Positions 27,593 to 36,082 of a stretch of DNA of 64,000 nucleotides are shown here, piece after piece. The notes under the pieces are model-generated. The model did not search any database. It saw only the letters and a program-made list of their open reading frames with translations, and had not been told where the DNA came from. Positions within the stretch are counted from its first letter, which is position 1. Every line of letters begins with the position of its first letter. A program made the position numbers and the translations under genes. Source of the stretch: JAAEUB01 sp964550345 (GTDB lineage: Bacteria > Pseudomonadota > Alphaproteobacteria > Rhodobacterales > Rhodobacteraceae); contig CAZJYZ010000013.1 of NCBI GenBank assembly GCA_964550345.1, forward strand, positions 7,328 through 71,327. The letters are read 5' to 3'.

Positions 27593-28782
27593 CACAAACA
27601 ATCCGTGAACAGGCGCAAGCCGCGCTAAAAGAAGTTGAGGAAATATCAGCCGTTGTATTGCCCGAGCCCTCAACAGCCCTTGTGCCGATGGCCGAGGCAG
27701 ACAAACCGACCAGCGCCGAAATCCAAAAGCGCATGGATGAGATTGACATGACGAACACCCAGTCAATCATCGAATTTGGCTCGGGCGCACAGGCCGAACT
27801 GCAGGTGATCAGTCAGGAAATGCTGCAAGGCGTGCGCAACAAGGATGTGGGCCCGGCGGGCGACAGCTTGCGCAATATCGTCACCACAATCCGTGGCTTT
27901 TCGATCTCGGAACTCGACATGCGCCGTAAACGCTCCTGGTGGGAAAAACTGCTGGGGCGCACCGCCCCCGCCGCCAAATTCATGGCGCGTTTTGAAGACG
28001 TACAGGGCCAGATTGACCGGGTGACCGACAATCTGCTGGGCCATGAACATGTGCTTCTGAAAGACATCAAATCGCTCGATAAGCTCTACGAAAAAACGCT
28101 GAGTTTCTACGACGAACTGGCGCTTTACATCGCAGCGGGCGAGGCCAAGCTGGCAGACCTCGATGACAATGTCATTCCTGCCAACGTGACCGAGACCGAA
28201 GCAGCCCCGGAAGATCAGGGCGTGATCAAGGCGCAGGAACTGCGCGACCTGCGCGCCGCGCGCGACGACCTGGAACGCCGGGTGCATGACCTGAAACTGA
28301 CCCGTCAGGTCACCATGCAAAGCCTGCCCTCGATCCGGCTGGTGCAGGAAAATGACAAATCCCTTGTCACCAAGATAAACTCGACCCTCGTTAACACTGT
28401 GCCTTTGTGGGAAACCCAACTGGCGCAGGCCGTAACCATCCAGCGCTCGACCGAGGCTGCGGCGGCGGTAAAGGATGCCAATGACCTGACCAACGAATTG
28501 CTCAAGTCCAATGCCGCGAACCTGCGCGAGGCGAACCGCATGGTGCGCGAGGAAATGGAGCGCGGTGTCTTTGACATCGAAGCCATCAAATCGGCCAATG
28601 CCGACCTGATTGCCACGATCGAAGAAAGCCTGGCCATTGCGGATGAGGGCAAGGCGCGCCGCGCCGCAGCCGAAGAGGAATTACAGAAAATGGAGACCGA
28701 ACTTAAAGCCACCCTGTCCGCTGCGAAATCCCGTGGCGACGGCGCTGGCGACAATGTCGGCACCTCGGTTTCGGACGCCTGA
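27589..28782 (+). CDS. telA: Toxic anion resistance protein TelA
   Basis: The 397-residue, mostly alpha-helical and highly charged soluble protein matches the TelA/KlaA family. Typical features are the SIIEFGSGAQAELQVISQEM segment near residue 58 and the KRSWWEKLLGR segment near residue 115. TelA proteins are associated with resistance to tellurite and to membrane-active compounds, probably through membrane-bound stress complexes. It is coupled to the xpaC-like gene before it and overlaps or abuts the lipoprotein gene after it. Confidence 0.85.
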   Translation: MTQTIREQAQAALKEVEEISAVVLPEPSTALVPMAEADKPTSAEIQKRMDEIDMTNTQSIIEFGSGAQAELQVISQEMLQGVRNKDVGPAGDSLRNIVTTIRGFSISELDMRRKRSWWEKLLGRTAPAAKFMARFEDVQGQIDRVTDNLLGHEHVLLKDIKSLDKLYEKTLSFYDELALYIAAGEAKLADLDDNVIPANVTETEAAPEDQGVIKAQELRDLRAARDDLERRVHDLKLTRQVTMQSLPSIRLVQENDKSLVTKINSTLVNTVPLWETQLAQAVTIQRSTEAAAAVKDANDLTNELLKSNAANLREANRMVREEMERGVFDIEAIKSANADLIATIEESLAIADEGKARRAAAEEELQKMETELKATLSAAKSRGDGAGDNVGTSVSDA

Positions 28783-29719
28783 TTTGAGCAAAGCGCGCTG
28801 GCGATACGTGGTGACAACACTGGCAGGGGCGACCCTGCTGGCTGGCTGTGACCCGTTAGCGCGCACGCCTTCTTCCTCTCAGCCGCAGGCTGCAAGCGGG
28901 CCAAATATCCAATCCGCACAAAGCCTGAAGGCGCAAGCCTATTACGAGCGGGTTCAGATGAGCCTTCTGACCCACGGGCTGTTGCGCACCGATGGTGGCG
29001 GGCCGGATGTGCCCTTCTCGGCAAGGACCCTGGCTCAGAACTTTTTGCGGATCGCGTTTTATCAGGAATATTCCGAAAGCGCTGGCCGATTGGTCGCGCG
29101 GGAAAATACGTCCAGCCTGCATCGCTGGGCTCAGCCTATCCGTTACAAAGTGAATTTCGGTGCCTCTGTTCCCCAGGATCAACAAACGGAAGATCAACGC
29201 GAGATCCGGCGTTACACATCGCGCCTGTCGCGCCTGACCAAGCTTGGGTTTTCTTCGGTGAACGAACGCGCAAACCTGCATATTTTCATCGTTAACGAAG
29301 ATGAACGCGAAGGCCTCGGCCCACAGATCCGCTCCATCGTACCGGGCATCTCGCAAGCAACCTTACGCACCGCACTGGATATGGCGCGCGACACCTATTG
29401 TCTGGCCTTTGCGGCCTCTCCGGGCGGTGGCGGTGAATATGCCCAGGGCATCATCATTATCCGCGGCGAGCACCCGGACCTTTTACGCAAAGCCTGCATT
29501 CACGAAGAAATAGCGCAAAGCTTAGGCCTGCCCAATGACAGCCCCGCCGCGCGCCCCTCAATTTTTAACGATGATGGCGAGTTTGGCCTGCTGACCGATC
29601 ATGATGAGCTGCTTTTACGCATTCTCTATGACCCGCGCCTGACCCCCGGTATGACCGAAGCCGAGGCGCGCCCGATTGTAATACAAATCGCCACTGAGTT
29701 AATCGGTGGCACCGCTTAG
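28754..29719 (+). CDS. DUF2927 lipoprotein
   Basis: The product starts inside the end of telA. ATG at 28754 gives 321 residues; TTG at 28784, 1 base after the telA stop, gives 311. Either start leads into a hydrophobic helix ending in LLAGC, a good lipobox, so it is probably a periplasmic lipoprotein. The C-terminal part contains the DUF2927-type segment CIHEEIAQSLGLPND, whose His-Glu-Glu pattern recalls a metallopeptidase helix, followed by conserved acidic residues. Function is unknown. Its position between telA and an SPFH gene suggests the periplasmic arm of the same system. Confidence 0.75.
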   Translation: MSAPRFRTPDLSKARWRYVVTTLAGATLLAGCDPLARTPSSSQPQAASGPNIQSAQSLKAQAYYERVQMSLLTHGLLRTDGGGPDVPFSARTLAQNFLRIAFYQEYSESAGRLVARENTSSLHRWAQPIRYKVNFGASVPQDQQTEDQREIRRYTSRLSRLTKLGFSSVNERANLHIFIVNEDEREGLGPQIRSIVPGISQATLRTALDMARDTYCLAFAASPGGGGEYAQGIIIIRGEHPDLLRKACIHEEIAQSLGLPNDSPAARPSIFNDDGEFGLLTDHDELLLRILYDPRLTPGMTEAEARPIVIQIATELIGGTA

Positions 29720-29739
29720 ACCCTGAAGGAGAAGATAAT

Positions 29740-30861
29740 ATGGGTATCCTAGATTTTCTGACTGGCGAGTTTATTGACGTCATCCACTGGGTGGACGAAA
29801 CCCGCGACACTATGGTCTGGCGGTTTGAACGTGAAGAGCATGAAATCAAATACGGCGCCAAGCTGACCGTACGCGAAGGTCAGGCAGCGGTGTTTGTGCA
29901 TGAAGGCCAGTTGGCCGATGTGTTCACACCGGGCCTGTACATGCTTGAAACAAATAACATGCCGATCCTGACAACCCTGCAACATTGGGATCACGGCTTT
30001 AAATCCCCCTTCAAGTCCGAGATCTATTACGTCAACACCACCCGTTTCAACGACCTCAAATGGGGCACCAAGAACCCGATCATGCTGCGTGATCCCGAAT
30101 TTGGGCCAACCCGCATCCGTGCATACGGAACCTACACCGTTCGCGTGACCGATCCGGGCAAATTTCTGACGGAAATCGTTGGCACCGACGGCGAGTTTAC
30201 CATGGTTGAAATCAGCTTTCAGGTGCGCAATATTATCGTGCAGGAATTCAGCCGCGTCGTTGCAGGCTCGGGCATCCCCGTCCTCGACATGGCGGCCAAC
30301 ACGGCCGATCTGGGGAAACTGGTAGCCGCTGCTATCAGCGAAGTCGTCGCAGAATACGGCCTGACCATACCGGAATTCTACATTGAAAACATAAGCCTGC
30401 CAGAAGCGGTCGAGGCTGCCTTGGACAAACGTACCTCGATGGGGCTGGCCGGGGATCTTGGCAAATTCACCCAATACTCCGCAGCGGAAGCTATGACAGC
30501 CGCTGCTCAAAACCCCGCCGGTGGCGGTGGCATGGGCGCAGGCCTTGGCATGGGAATGGGCATGGCGATGGCTGGTCAAATGGCCCAAAGCGGCCCCTGG
30601 GGCGCCGCCCCTGCCGCGCCTGCAACCCATACGGCACCGCCACCTCCGCCCCCGGCTGAACATGTCTGGCATATCGCCGAGAACGGCGAAACCAAGGGGC
30701 CATTTTCCAAGGCCGCCATGGGGCGCATGGTGGCGGACGGCACGCTGACACGTGACACCAATGTCTGGACCGCCGGACAGGACGGCTGGAAGCCAGCCGA
30801 AGATGTGATGGAGCTGGCACAGCTTTTCACCATCTTGCCGCCACCCCCACCCGGAGCTTGA
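29740..30861 (+). CDS. SPFH-domain protein with C-terminal GYF_2 domain
   Basis: The 373-residue protein has an SPFH (band 7) domain in its first 230 or so residues, without an N-terminal membrane helix. It is followed by a Gly/Met-rich linker (about 260-290), a Pro-rich stretch, and a C-terminal GYF_2 domain (about 305-360, with GPFSKAAMGRMVADG). SPFH proteins form ring-like scaffolds on membranes; GYF_2 binds partner tails. The build is like YdjI of Bacillus, which supports the PspA membrane-stress system, with an added adaptor domain. The ATG follows AAGGAGAAG. Confidence 0.82.
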   Translation: MGILDFLTGEFIDVIHWVDETRDTMVWRFEREEHEIKYGAKLTVREGQAAVFVHEGQLADVFTPGLYMLETNNMPILTTLQHWDHGFKSPFKSEIYYVNTTRFNDLKWGTKNPIMLRDPEFGPTRIRAYGTYTVRVTDPGKFLTEIVGTDGEFTMVEISFQVRNIIVQEFSRVVAGSGIPVLDMAANTADLGKLVAAAISEVVAEYGLTIPEFYIENISLPEAVEAALDKRTSMGLAGDLGKFTQYSAAEAMTAAAQNPAGGGGMGAGLGMGMGMAMAGQMAQSGPWGAAPAAPATHTAPPPPPPAEHVWHIAENGETKGPFSKAAMGRMVADGTLTRDTNVWTAGQDGWKPAEDVMELAQLFTILPPPPPGA

Positions 30862-30866
30862 TCCGC

Positions 30867-30900
30867 TCTTCCTCTCGCCAAAATATCCTCGCCGAAGGCA
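30867..30900 (-). repeat. Dispersed intergenic element, copy C
   Basis: Read on the minus strand this is GCCTTCGGCGAGGATATTTT followed by GGCGAGAGGAAG, the same core as the elements at 6916 and 22003. It lies in the 48-base gap between the SPFH gene and the zinc-ribbon gene, in reverse orientation to the operon. Confidence 0.65.
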
Positions 30901-30909
30901 TAAAACCTC

Positions 30910-32028
30910 ATGTCCAAAACCCCTCCCTCACCGCCTGAGGACACAACAGAAGAGCACCGCTTTCCCTGCGAACAATGCGGCGCTGACCTGCGGTTTGACG
31001 CTGCAAAAGGCGGGTTAACCTGTGATCATTGCGGTTTTCACACCGAAATTGAGGAGCAGGCCGGACCCGTCGCTGCAATCAGGGAACTTGATTTCAACGC
31101 GGCGCTGAACGCCCAGCTACCCGACGCCGAAATCGAGGAAGTTCGCACGCTATCCTGCCCGAATTGCGCGGCACATATCACCCTTGAAGACGCCAGTCAT
31201 GCCGCTGAGTGCCCGTTTTGTGCCACCCCGGTGGTGACGGATACCGGCACGCACAGGCAGATCAAGCCCAAAGGTGTGCTGCCCTTCGCGATAGAGGAAC
31301 GCACAGGACGCAAGGCGATGGGGGATTGGCTGGGGCGGTTGTGGTTTGCCCCGAACGGATTGCAGGAATATGCACGTAAGGGCCGGAAATTGCAGGGTAT
31401 TTACGTACCCTACTGGACTTTTGATGCGGATACCAAATCGAAATACCGCGGCCAGCGCGGCACGGCTTACTATGTCACCCGCACGGTGACGAGAAACGGC
31501 AAACAGGTCACGCAAAGGGTGCGAAAAATCCGCTGGCGGCCAAAATCCGGCAGGGTGGCACGGTTCTTCGATGATGTTCTGGTATTGGCCTCACGCAGCC
31601 TGCCCAAACGCTATACGGACGGTCTGCAACCGTGGGACCTGTCCGCACTGGAACCTTACCGGCCCGATTTCCTCGCCGGTTTCGCCGCTGAAGGCTACAC
31701 CGTTGAACTGCCAGACGGCTACGACGAAGCGCGCGCATATATGGATCGGGTCATCATGCGGGACGTTAAGTTCGACATAGGTGGGGATGAACAACGGGTG
31801 CACAATATCGACACCACGGTCAGCGATGTTACCTTCAAACACATCCTGCTACCGGTTTGGATGGCGGCCTACAAATATCGCGGGAAAAGCTATCGGTTTG
31901 TAGTGAATGGCCAAAATGGCAAGGTGCAGGGGGAACGGCCATGGTCAGCCTGGAAGATCGCCTTTGCCGTCACTCTGGGCCTTATAGTCGCCGGTGTCAT
32001 CGGATATTTTGTCGCGCAAAACCAATAA
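30910..32028 (+). CDS. Double zinc-ribbon membrane protein
   Basis: The 372-residue protein begins with two four-cysteine zinc ribbons (C20, C23, C38, C41 and C83, C86, C101, C104). A beta-rich central region follows (residues about 125-340, with YVPYWTFDADTKSKYRGQRG), and a single C-terminal membrane helix (about 347-367). The architecture resembles YdjG of Bacillus and proteins labelled as TFIIB-type zinc finger or replication-factor-Y-like; it is not a helicase. It is the last gene of the terC-xpaC-telA-SPFH series, and I infer that it anchors or senses at the membrane. Confidence 0.75.
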   Translation: MSKTPPSPPEDTTEEHRFPCEQCGADLRFDAAKGGLTCDHCGFHTEIEEQAGPVAAIRELDFNAALNAQLPDAEIEEVRTLSCPNCAAHITLEDASHAAECPFCATPVVTDTGTHRQIKPKGVLPFAIEERTGRKAMGDWLGRLWFAPNGLQEYARKGRKLQGIYVPYWTFDADTKSKYRGQRGTAYYVTRTVTRNGKQVTQRVRKIRWRPKSGRVARFFDDVLVLASRSLPKRYTDGLQPWDLSALEPYRPDFLAGFAAEGYTVELPDGYDEARAYMDRVIMRDVKFDIGGDEQRVHNIDTTVSDVTFKHILLPVWMAAYKYRGKSYRFVVNGQNGKVQGERPWSAWKIAFAVTLGLIVAGVIGYFVAQNQ

Positions 32029-32041
32029 GTTGCAATCAATA

Positions 32042-32067
32042 CGGGCTGCACCATCGGATGCAGCCCG
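32042..32067. terminator. Shared hairpin between convergent genes
   Basis: A 9-bp perfect stem CGGGCTGCA/TGCAGCCCG with an 8-base loop lies between the converging zinc-ribbon and hsp20 genes. Neither side has a long T run, so it may act with Rho or as an RNA end stabiliser. Confidence 0.6.
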
Positions 32068-32078
32068 CAAACATGCCT

Positions 32079-32495
32079 TTAACTTCGGGTGATATTAACC
32101 CGCTCGGCCTTTGGTTCAGCCAGCATAACTTTGGGCACGTTGATGGTCAGGACGCCATCTTTCAAATCAGCCGCAACTTTACCACCATCCGCATCAGGCG
32201 GCAGGCGGAAGGAGCGGCGAAACGCGCCATATTGGCGTTCGCTGAAATACCAGGTGTCGCCTTCTTCTTCGCGTTCGGTTTTCTTTTCGCCTTTCACCGT
32301 GACCACGCCTTCATGCGTCGTAACCTCGATGTCTTTTTCTTCAACCCCGGGCAATTCTATCGCAATGCGGTAGCTGTCTTCTGTCAAGGATGCCTCGGAT
32401 GCCGGATTTAAGAACTCGGCAATCCGTGAACCAAGATTACGAAAAGGGTCATATATCGACGGCCAGAAGCCGGAAGTTTGTGTATTTTCAACCAT
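32079..32495 (-). CDS. Hsp20/alpha-crystallin small heat-shock protein
   Basis: The 138-residue protein has an alpha-crystallin domain (about residues 38-130) with the IELPGVEEKDIEV segment, a GVLTINVPK end motif and a short C-terminal tail. Small Hsp20 proteins hold unfolding proteins in the cytoplasm. The frame is open to 32522, but the ATG at 32495 lies 7 bases after AAGGAGG and is clearly the start. A promoter resembling the RpoH consensus lies just upstream. It converges with the stress operon before it. Confidence 0.93.
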   Translation of the reverse strand: MVENTQTSGFWPSIYDPFRNLGSRIAEFLNPASEASLTEDSYRIAIELPGVEEKDIEVTTHEGVVTVKGEKKTEREEEGDTWYFSERQYGAFRRSFRLPPDADGGKVAADLKDGVLTINVPKVMLAEPKAERVNITRS

Positions 32496-32520
32496 TTCTT
32501 TCCTCCTTTCCACATGTGTC

Positions 32521-32549
32521 ATATAGGCATTTTTTCCTTAATTTCCAAG
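32521..32549 (-). promoter_or_regulatory. RpoH-like promoter of hsp20
   Basis: On the minus strand CTTGGAA and CCTATAT are 15 bases apart, close to the alphaproteobacterial heat-shock sigma consensus (CTTGAA, 12-16 bases, CCATAT). The predicted leader is about 20 bases. Confidence 0.5.
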
Positions 32550-32628
32550 ATATTGAGAAGATATGTCGCAGCAAAGTTGCATCAGGGGGCGGGGCCGATT
32601 ATGCCTAGGGGAAATTATAGGAAAGCAA

Positions 32629-33534
32629 ATGATCCTTTGTGCTGGTGAAGCTCTGATTGACATGTTGCCGCGTGAAACTGCGGATGGGGAAGCAGCCTTT
32701 GCTCCCTTTCCCGGTGGCGCGGTTTTTAATACTGCCATCGCCCTTGGGCGGCTGGGAACGGAGGTCGGTTTTTTCTCCGGCCTATCCAATGACTTATTTG
32801 GAAAAACCCTGACTGACGCACTTGCCCTGTCGCACGTGGATTTCTCAACCGCTGCGCGCTCAGACAGACCAACCACGCTCGCGTTTGTCACCCTGACTAA
32901 CGGGCAGGCAAAATACGCCTTCTATGACGAAAACACGGCTGGACGAATGTTGAGCGAAGCCGACATTCCTCAAATACCCGACAAGTGTGACGCCCTTTTT
33001 TTTGGGGGTATTTCACTGGCATCCGAGCCATGCGGAAGCACTTACGAAGCAATGATGTTGCAGGCGGCGAAGTCACGGTTAACCATGATTGACCCGAATA
33101 TCCGGCCTTCGTTCATTTCCGATGAAGCGGGTTATCGCGCCCGCCTGTCGCGGATGCTGGCGGTGGCGGATGTTGTGAAATTGTCGGACGAAGACCTCGG
33201 CTGGCTGGGCGGCAGCGTGCAGGACATTCTGGCAAAAGGCACGGCTTTGGTTTTGATCACCGAAGGCGCACGCGGCGTGAAAGCGCACACGCTAGAAGGT
33301 AGTTTTTTCGTTCCTGCTCATAAGGTTACGGTGGTTGACACTGTTGGTGCCGGAGATACTTTTAATGCCGGAATTCTGGCGGGATTGGATGATGCTGGTT
33401 TATTAAGCAAAGAAGCGTTGCGGCAGGCTGAAATCGAGGATCTGCGCCCGGTGGTTCAGCTTGGGGTGCAGGCGGCATCCGTTACGGTTTCGAGGGCCGG
33501 GGCCAACCCGCCTTGGCGCAAGGAATTACCATGA
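32629..33534 (+). CDS. PfkB-family sugar kinase (fructokinase-like)
   Basis: The 301-residue protein starts MILCAGEALIDMLPRE, the usual N-terminus of bacterial fructokinase-type PfkB enzymes. It contains GGAVFNTAIALGRLG near residue 30 and the signature VDTVGAGDTFNAGIL near residue 238, whose aspartate is the catalytic base. It phosphorylates a sugar with ATP; fructose is the likeliest substrate but is not proven. The ATG follows AGGAAAG. It overlaps dtd by 4 bases. Confidence 0.85.
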   Translation: MILCAGEALIDMLPRETADGEAAFAPFPGGAVFNTAIALGRLGTEVGFFSGLSNDLFGKTLTDALALSHVDFSTAARSDRPTTLAFVTLTNGQAKYAFYDENTAGRMLSEADIPQIPDKCDALFFGGISLASEPCGSTYEAMMLQAAKSRLTMIDPNIRPSFISDEAGYRARLSRMLAVADVVKLSDEDLGWLGGSVQDILAKGTALVLITEGARGVKAHTLEGSFFVPAHKVTVVDTVGAGDTFNAGILAGLDDAGLLSKEALRQAEIEDLRPVVQLGVQAASVTVSRAGANPPWRKELP

Positions 33535-33968
33535 GAGCACTTATTCAAAGGGTCAGCGAAGCTGCGGTGCGTGTCGATGGTGAGGTGGTGGGAGAAATCG
33601 GCCCCGGCCTGTTAATTCTGGTCTGTGCCATGCAGGGGGACAGCGACAGCAACGCCCGCGCACTTGCGGATAAGATATTGAAATTACGTATTTTCCGTGA
33701 TGACGCTGGACGCATGAACCGCTCTCTTTTCGATGTGGATGGCGCCGCTCTGGTGGTCAGCCAGTTCACCCTTGCTGCCGATACGTCCCGCGGCAACCGC
33801 CCCGGGTTTTCCACCGCAGCCGCCCCTGAGGAAGGGGAAAGACTGTATGAACTCTTTTCAACGATGATCACCGATACCGGCACTGAGGTTTCAAAAGGTA
33901 TTTTTGGAGCGGACATGGCGGTAACCTTGGTTAACGACGGACCTGTAACGATCTGGTTAGAACGTTAA
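33531..33968 (+). CDS. dtd: D-aminoacyl-tRNA deacylase
   Basis: The 145-residue product starts MRALIQRVSEAAVRVDGEVV and contains SQFTLAADTSRGNRPGF with the catalytic threonine, plus the TDTGTEVSKGIFGADM segment near the C-terminus with the conserved Gly-x-Phe-Gly turn. Dtd removes D-amino acids wrongly attached to tRNA. Its start overlaps the kinase stop (ATGA), so the two are co-translated. Confidence 0.95.
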   Translation: MRALIQRVSEAAVRVDGEVVGEIGPGLLILVCAMQGDSDSNARALADKILKLRIFRDDAGRMNRSLFDVDGAALVVSQFTLAADTSRGNRPGFSTAAAPEEGERLYELFSTMITDTGTEVSKGIFGADMAVTLVNDGPVTIWLER

Positions 33969-34007
33969 AACTTAGGGAAAATAATCGCTTCTCTGTAACC
34001 GAACCGT

Positions 34008-34940
34008 TTAATAACCCGCCTGCCGGTCCACCAAATTCAGCATTGGTTCGCCATTCTCAATTCGCCGGATGTTCTCGGCAATCATCCGCGAGGCCGTCAC
34101 TGGCCGCGTATCAGAGGCAATATGGGGGGTAATGGTCACATTGGGCTGGGCCCAGAATGGATGATCTGCGGGCAAAGGCTCGGTGCGGAAAACGTCCAAG
34201 GTGGCATGGCCAACCTGCCCGGATTTCAAAGCCGCCAGCAGGGCGTCATCGTCGATCAATGGGCCACGGCCCGGATTTATGATCACCGCCCTTTTGGGCA
34301 GTAATCCAATCGTCTGGGCGTTCAGGACGTTCTCTGTCGCATCCGTCAGGGGTAACAGCAAAACCAGAATTTCCGCCTTACGCAGTATTTCGGTAAGTCC
34401 TTGCGCGCCGTGAAAGGTCTCGACACCAGCCACATCCTTTGGCGAGCGGCTCCACCCAGATACGCGGAAATTCAACCCTGCCAGCGTCTGCGCACAGGCC
34501 GCCCCCAATGCCCCCAGCCCCAGTACGGCGACCCTTCTCTCGCGTGCCAATGGCGGAATATGCGGCTGCCAGTCAGTGTCCGAACGGCAAATATCCACAT
34601 CCATGCCCAGATGATGGCGCAGGACATGGCCCGTTACCCATTCCACCATGCCCTCGGTCATGCCGGGGTCAACCATACGTGCCAAAGGTTGTGTCAGGCT
34701 GGTATTGTGCGTGATGCTTTCGACACCGGCCCACAGACCCAGCACTGCTTTGGTTTTTGTATATGGGGAGAAGTCCTCCACCGGGCCGTTCGGGGTAAAG
34801 ACGATATAATCAACCTGGTCGGCCGGGATATCGCGTGCCAGATTTACCTTAATGCCAGCCTCTTCAAAAGCATTGCTGAGACTTTCGCGATACTTTTCCC
34901 AATGCGCCAGACGGGCTGAAAACAGGACATTCAGGCTCAT
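34008..34940 (-). CDS. ghrA: Glyoxylate/hydroxypyruvate reductase A-like
   Basis: The 310-residue D-2-hydroxyacid dehydrogenase has the NAD-binding motif GLGALGAACAQTLAG near residue 140, the catalytic INPGRGPLID arginine segment near residue 220 and the TPHIAS histidine near residue 275. GhrA reduces glyoxylate and hydroxypyruvate with NADPH. The frame extends upstream, but the ATG at 34940 overlaps the rodA stop by 4 bases and gives the family N-terminus. It is the last gene of the cell-shape operon, with no evident mechanistic link to it. Confidence 0.85.
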   Translation of the reverse strand: MSLNVLFSARLAHWEKYRESLSNAFEEAGIKVNLARDIPADQVDYIVFTPNGPVEDFSPYTKTKAVLGLWAGVESITHNTSLTQPLARMVDPGMTEGMVEWVTGHVLRHHLGMDVDICRSDTDWQPHIPPLARERRVAVLGLGALGAACAQTLAGLNFRVSGWSRSPKDVAGVETFHGAQGLTEILRKAEILVLLLPLTDATENVLNAQTIGLLPKRAVIINPGRGPLIDDDALLAALKSGQVGHATLDVFRTEPLPADHPFWAQPNVTITPHIASDTRPVTASRMIAENIRRIENGEPMLNLVDRQAGY

Positions 34941-36082
34941 TTCGGACGCGACCTGTGCACATGGGCGCTTTGCACCAGCCCAAATCCCAACATTAAAACC
35001 AGCATCGCAGACCCCCCATAGCTGACCAATGGCAACGGCACACCAACCACCGGAACCAACCCCATTACCATCGACATGTTGATGAAAAAGTACAGGAAAA
35101 ACGTGACCGCGACACCCAGGGTCAGGAGGGATGCAAAGCGGTTTCGGTTGCGCAATGCTGATAGTACGCAAAACAGGATTATCAGCACGTAAAGGGACAA
35201 AAGCGAGGCTGCACCAAGAAAGCCGAACTCTTCCGCCAAGGTCGTAAAGATGAAATCGGTATGCTTTTCCGGCAGGAAATTCAGGCGCGACTGGGTGCCT
35301 TGCATGAAGCCCCGCCCGGTCCAGCCGCCCGAGCCCAGCGCGATTTTCGACTGGGTGATATGATAGCCGCCGCCAAGGGGATCACTGGCAGGGTCCAGAA
35401 ACGTATCGATCCGGCCATATTGGTAGTTCTTTAGCAATTGCCAGTCGGTGCCACGGGTCAGGAATACCGCAGCAACAACGCCGACGCCCAATAGGATCAC
35501 CGCCAGAAAATAGAGCAGATTGACCCCGGCCAGAAACATCATTGCCCCACCGCCAGCCGCCAGCAGCAAAGCGGTACCAAGGTCCGGTTGGCGCAGGACA
35601 AGAAAGGTGGGAACCGCGATGATAATAAGCGGTGGCAATATCCATAATGGTTTGGAAATGCGAGATAAATCCAACCAGTCATAATAAGCGGCAAGCGCCA
35701 TGACCAGCCCGATCTTGGCCAGTTCTGAGGGCTGCAGACGCATGAAACCAAGGTTCAGCCAGCGCTGCGCGCCCATGCCGGTTTCACCAGCGAACTCAAC
35801 CAATACCAAAAGCACGAGTGCCACCAGATAGGCGAGGCCCGAAACTGAACGCCAGAACCAAATCGGCACCATACCAATGAAGAACATCAGCCCCAGCCCA
35901 AGGGCGAAACGCTTCATCTGCGGCTCGACCCAAGGCGTCGTGGAGCCCCCCGCTACGGAATAGAGCATAAGGAAGCCGATCCCGGCGACAGTCGAAAGCA
36001 GCAGGACCAGAAACCAGTTGAGGTACAGCACCTTGCGGATACCCGTTGGCATAACTTTTTGATTATACTCAAGAAAGCTCAT
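34937..36082 (-). CDS. rodA: Rod-shape glycosyltransferase RodA
   Basis: The 381-residue SEDS-family protein has about ten membrane helices, with the segments LQPSELAKIG near residue 120, LRQPDLGTALLL near residue 165 and GVPLPLVSYGGSAML near residue 350, typical of RodA/FtsW. RodA polymerises lipid II glycan strands of the side wall together with PBP2, whose gene overlaps it by 4 bases upstream. Confidence 0.96.
   Translation of the reverse strand: MSFLEYNQKVMPTGIRKVLYLNWFLVLLLSTVAGIGFLMLYSVAGGSTTPWVEPQMKRFALGLGLMFFIGMVPIWFWRSVSGLAYLVALVLLVLVEFAGETGMGAQRWLNLGFMRLQPSELAKIGLVMALAAYYDWLDLSRISKPLWILPPLIIIAVPTFLVLRQPDLGTALLLAAGGGAMMFLAGVNLLYFLAVILLGVGVVAAVFLTRGTDWQLLKNYQYGRIDTFLDPASDPLGGGYHITQSKIALGSGGWTGRGFMQGTQSRLNFLPEKHTDFIFTTLAEEFGFLGAASLLSLYVLIILFCVLSALRNRNRFASLLTLGVAVTFFLYFFINMSMVMGLVPVVGVPLPLVSYGGSAMLVLMLGFGLVQSAHVHRSRPK

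Noticed and set aside
30910..32028. Replication restart helicase or transcription factor IIB homologue
   Set aside because: Only the zinc ribbons are shared; there is no helicase or cyclin-fold region, and a C-terminal membrane helix is present.
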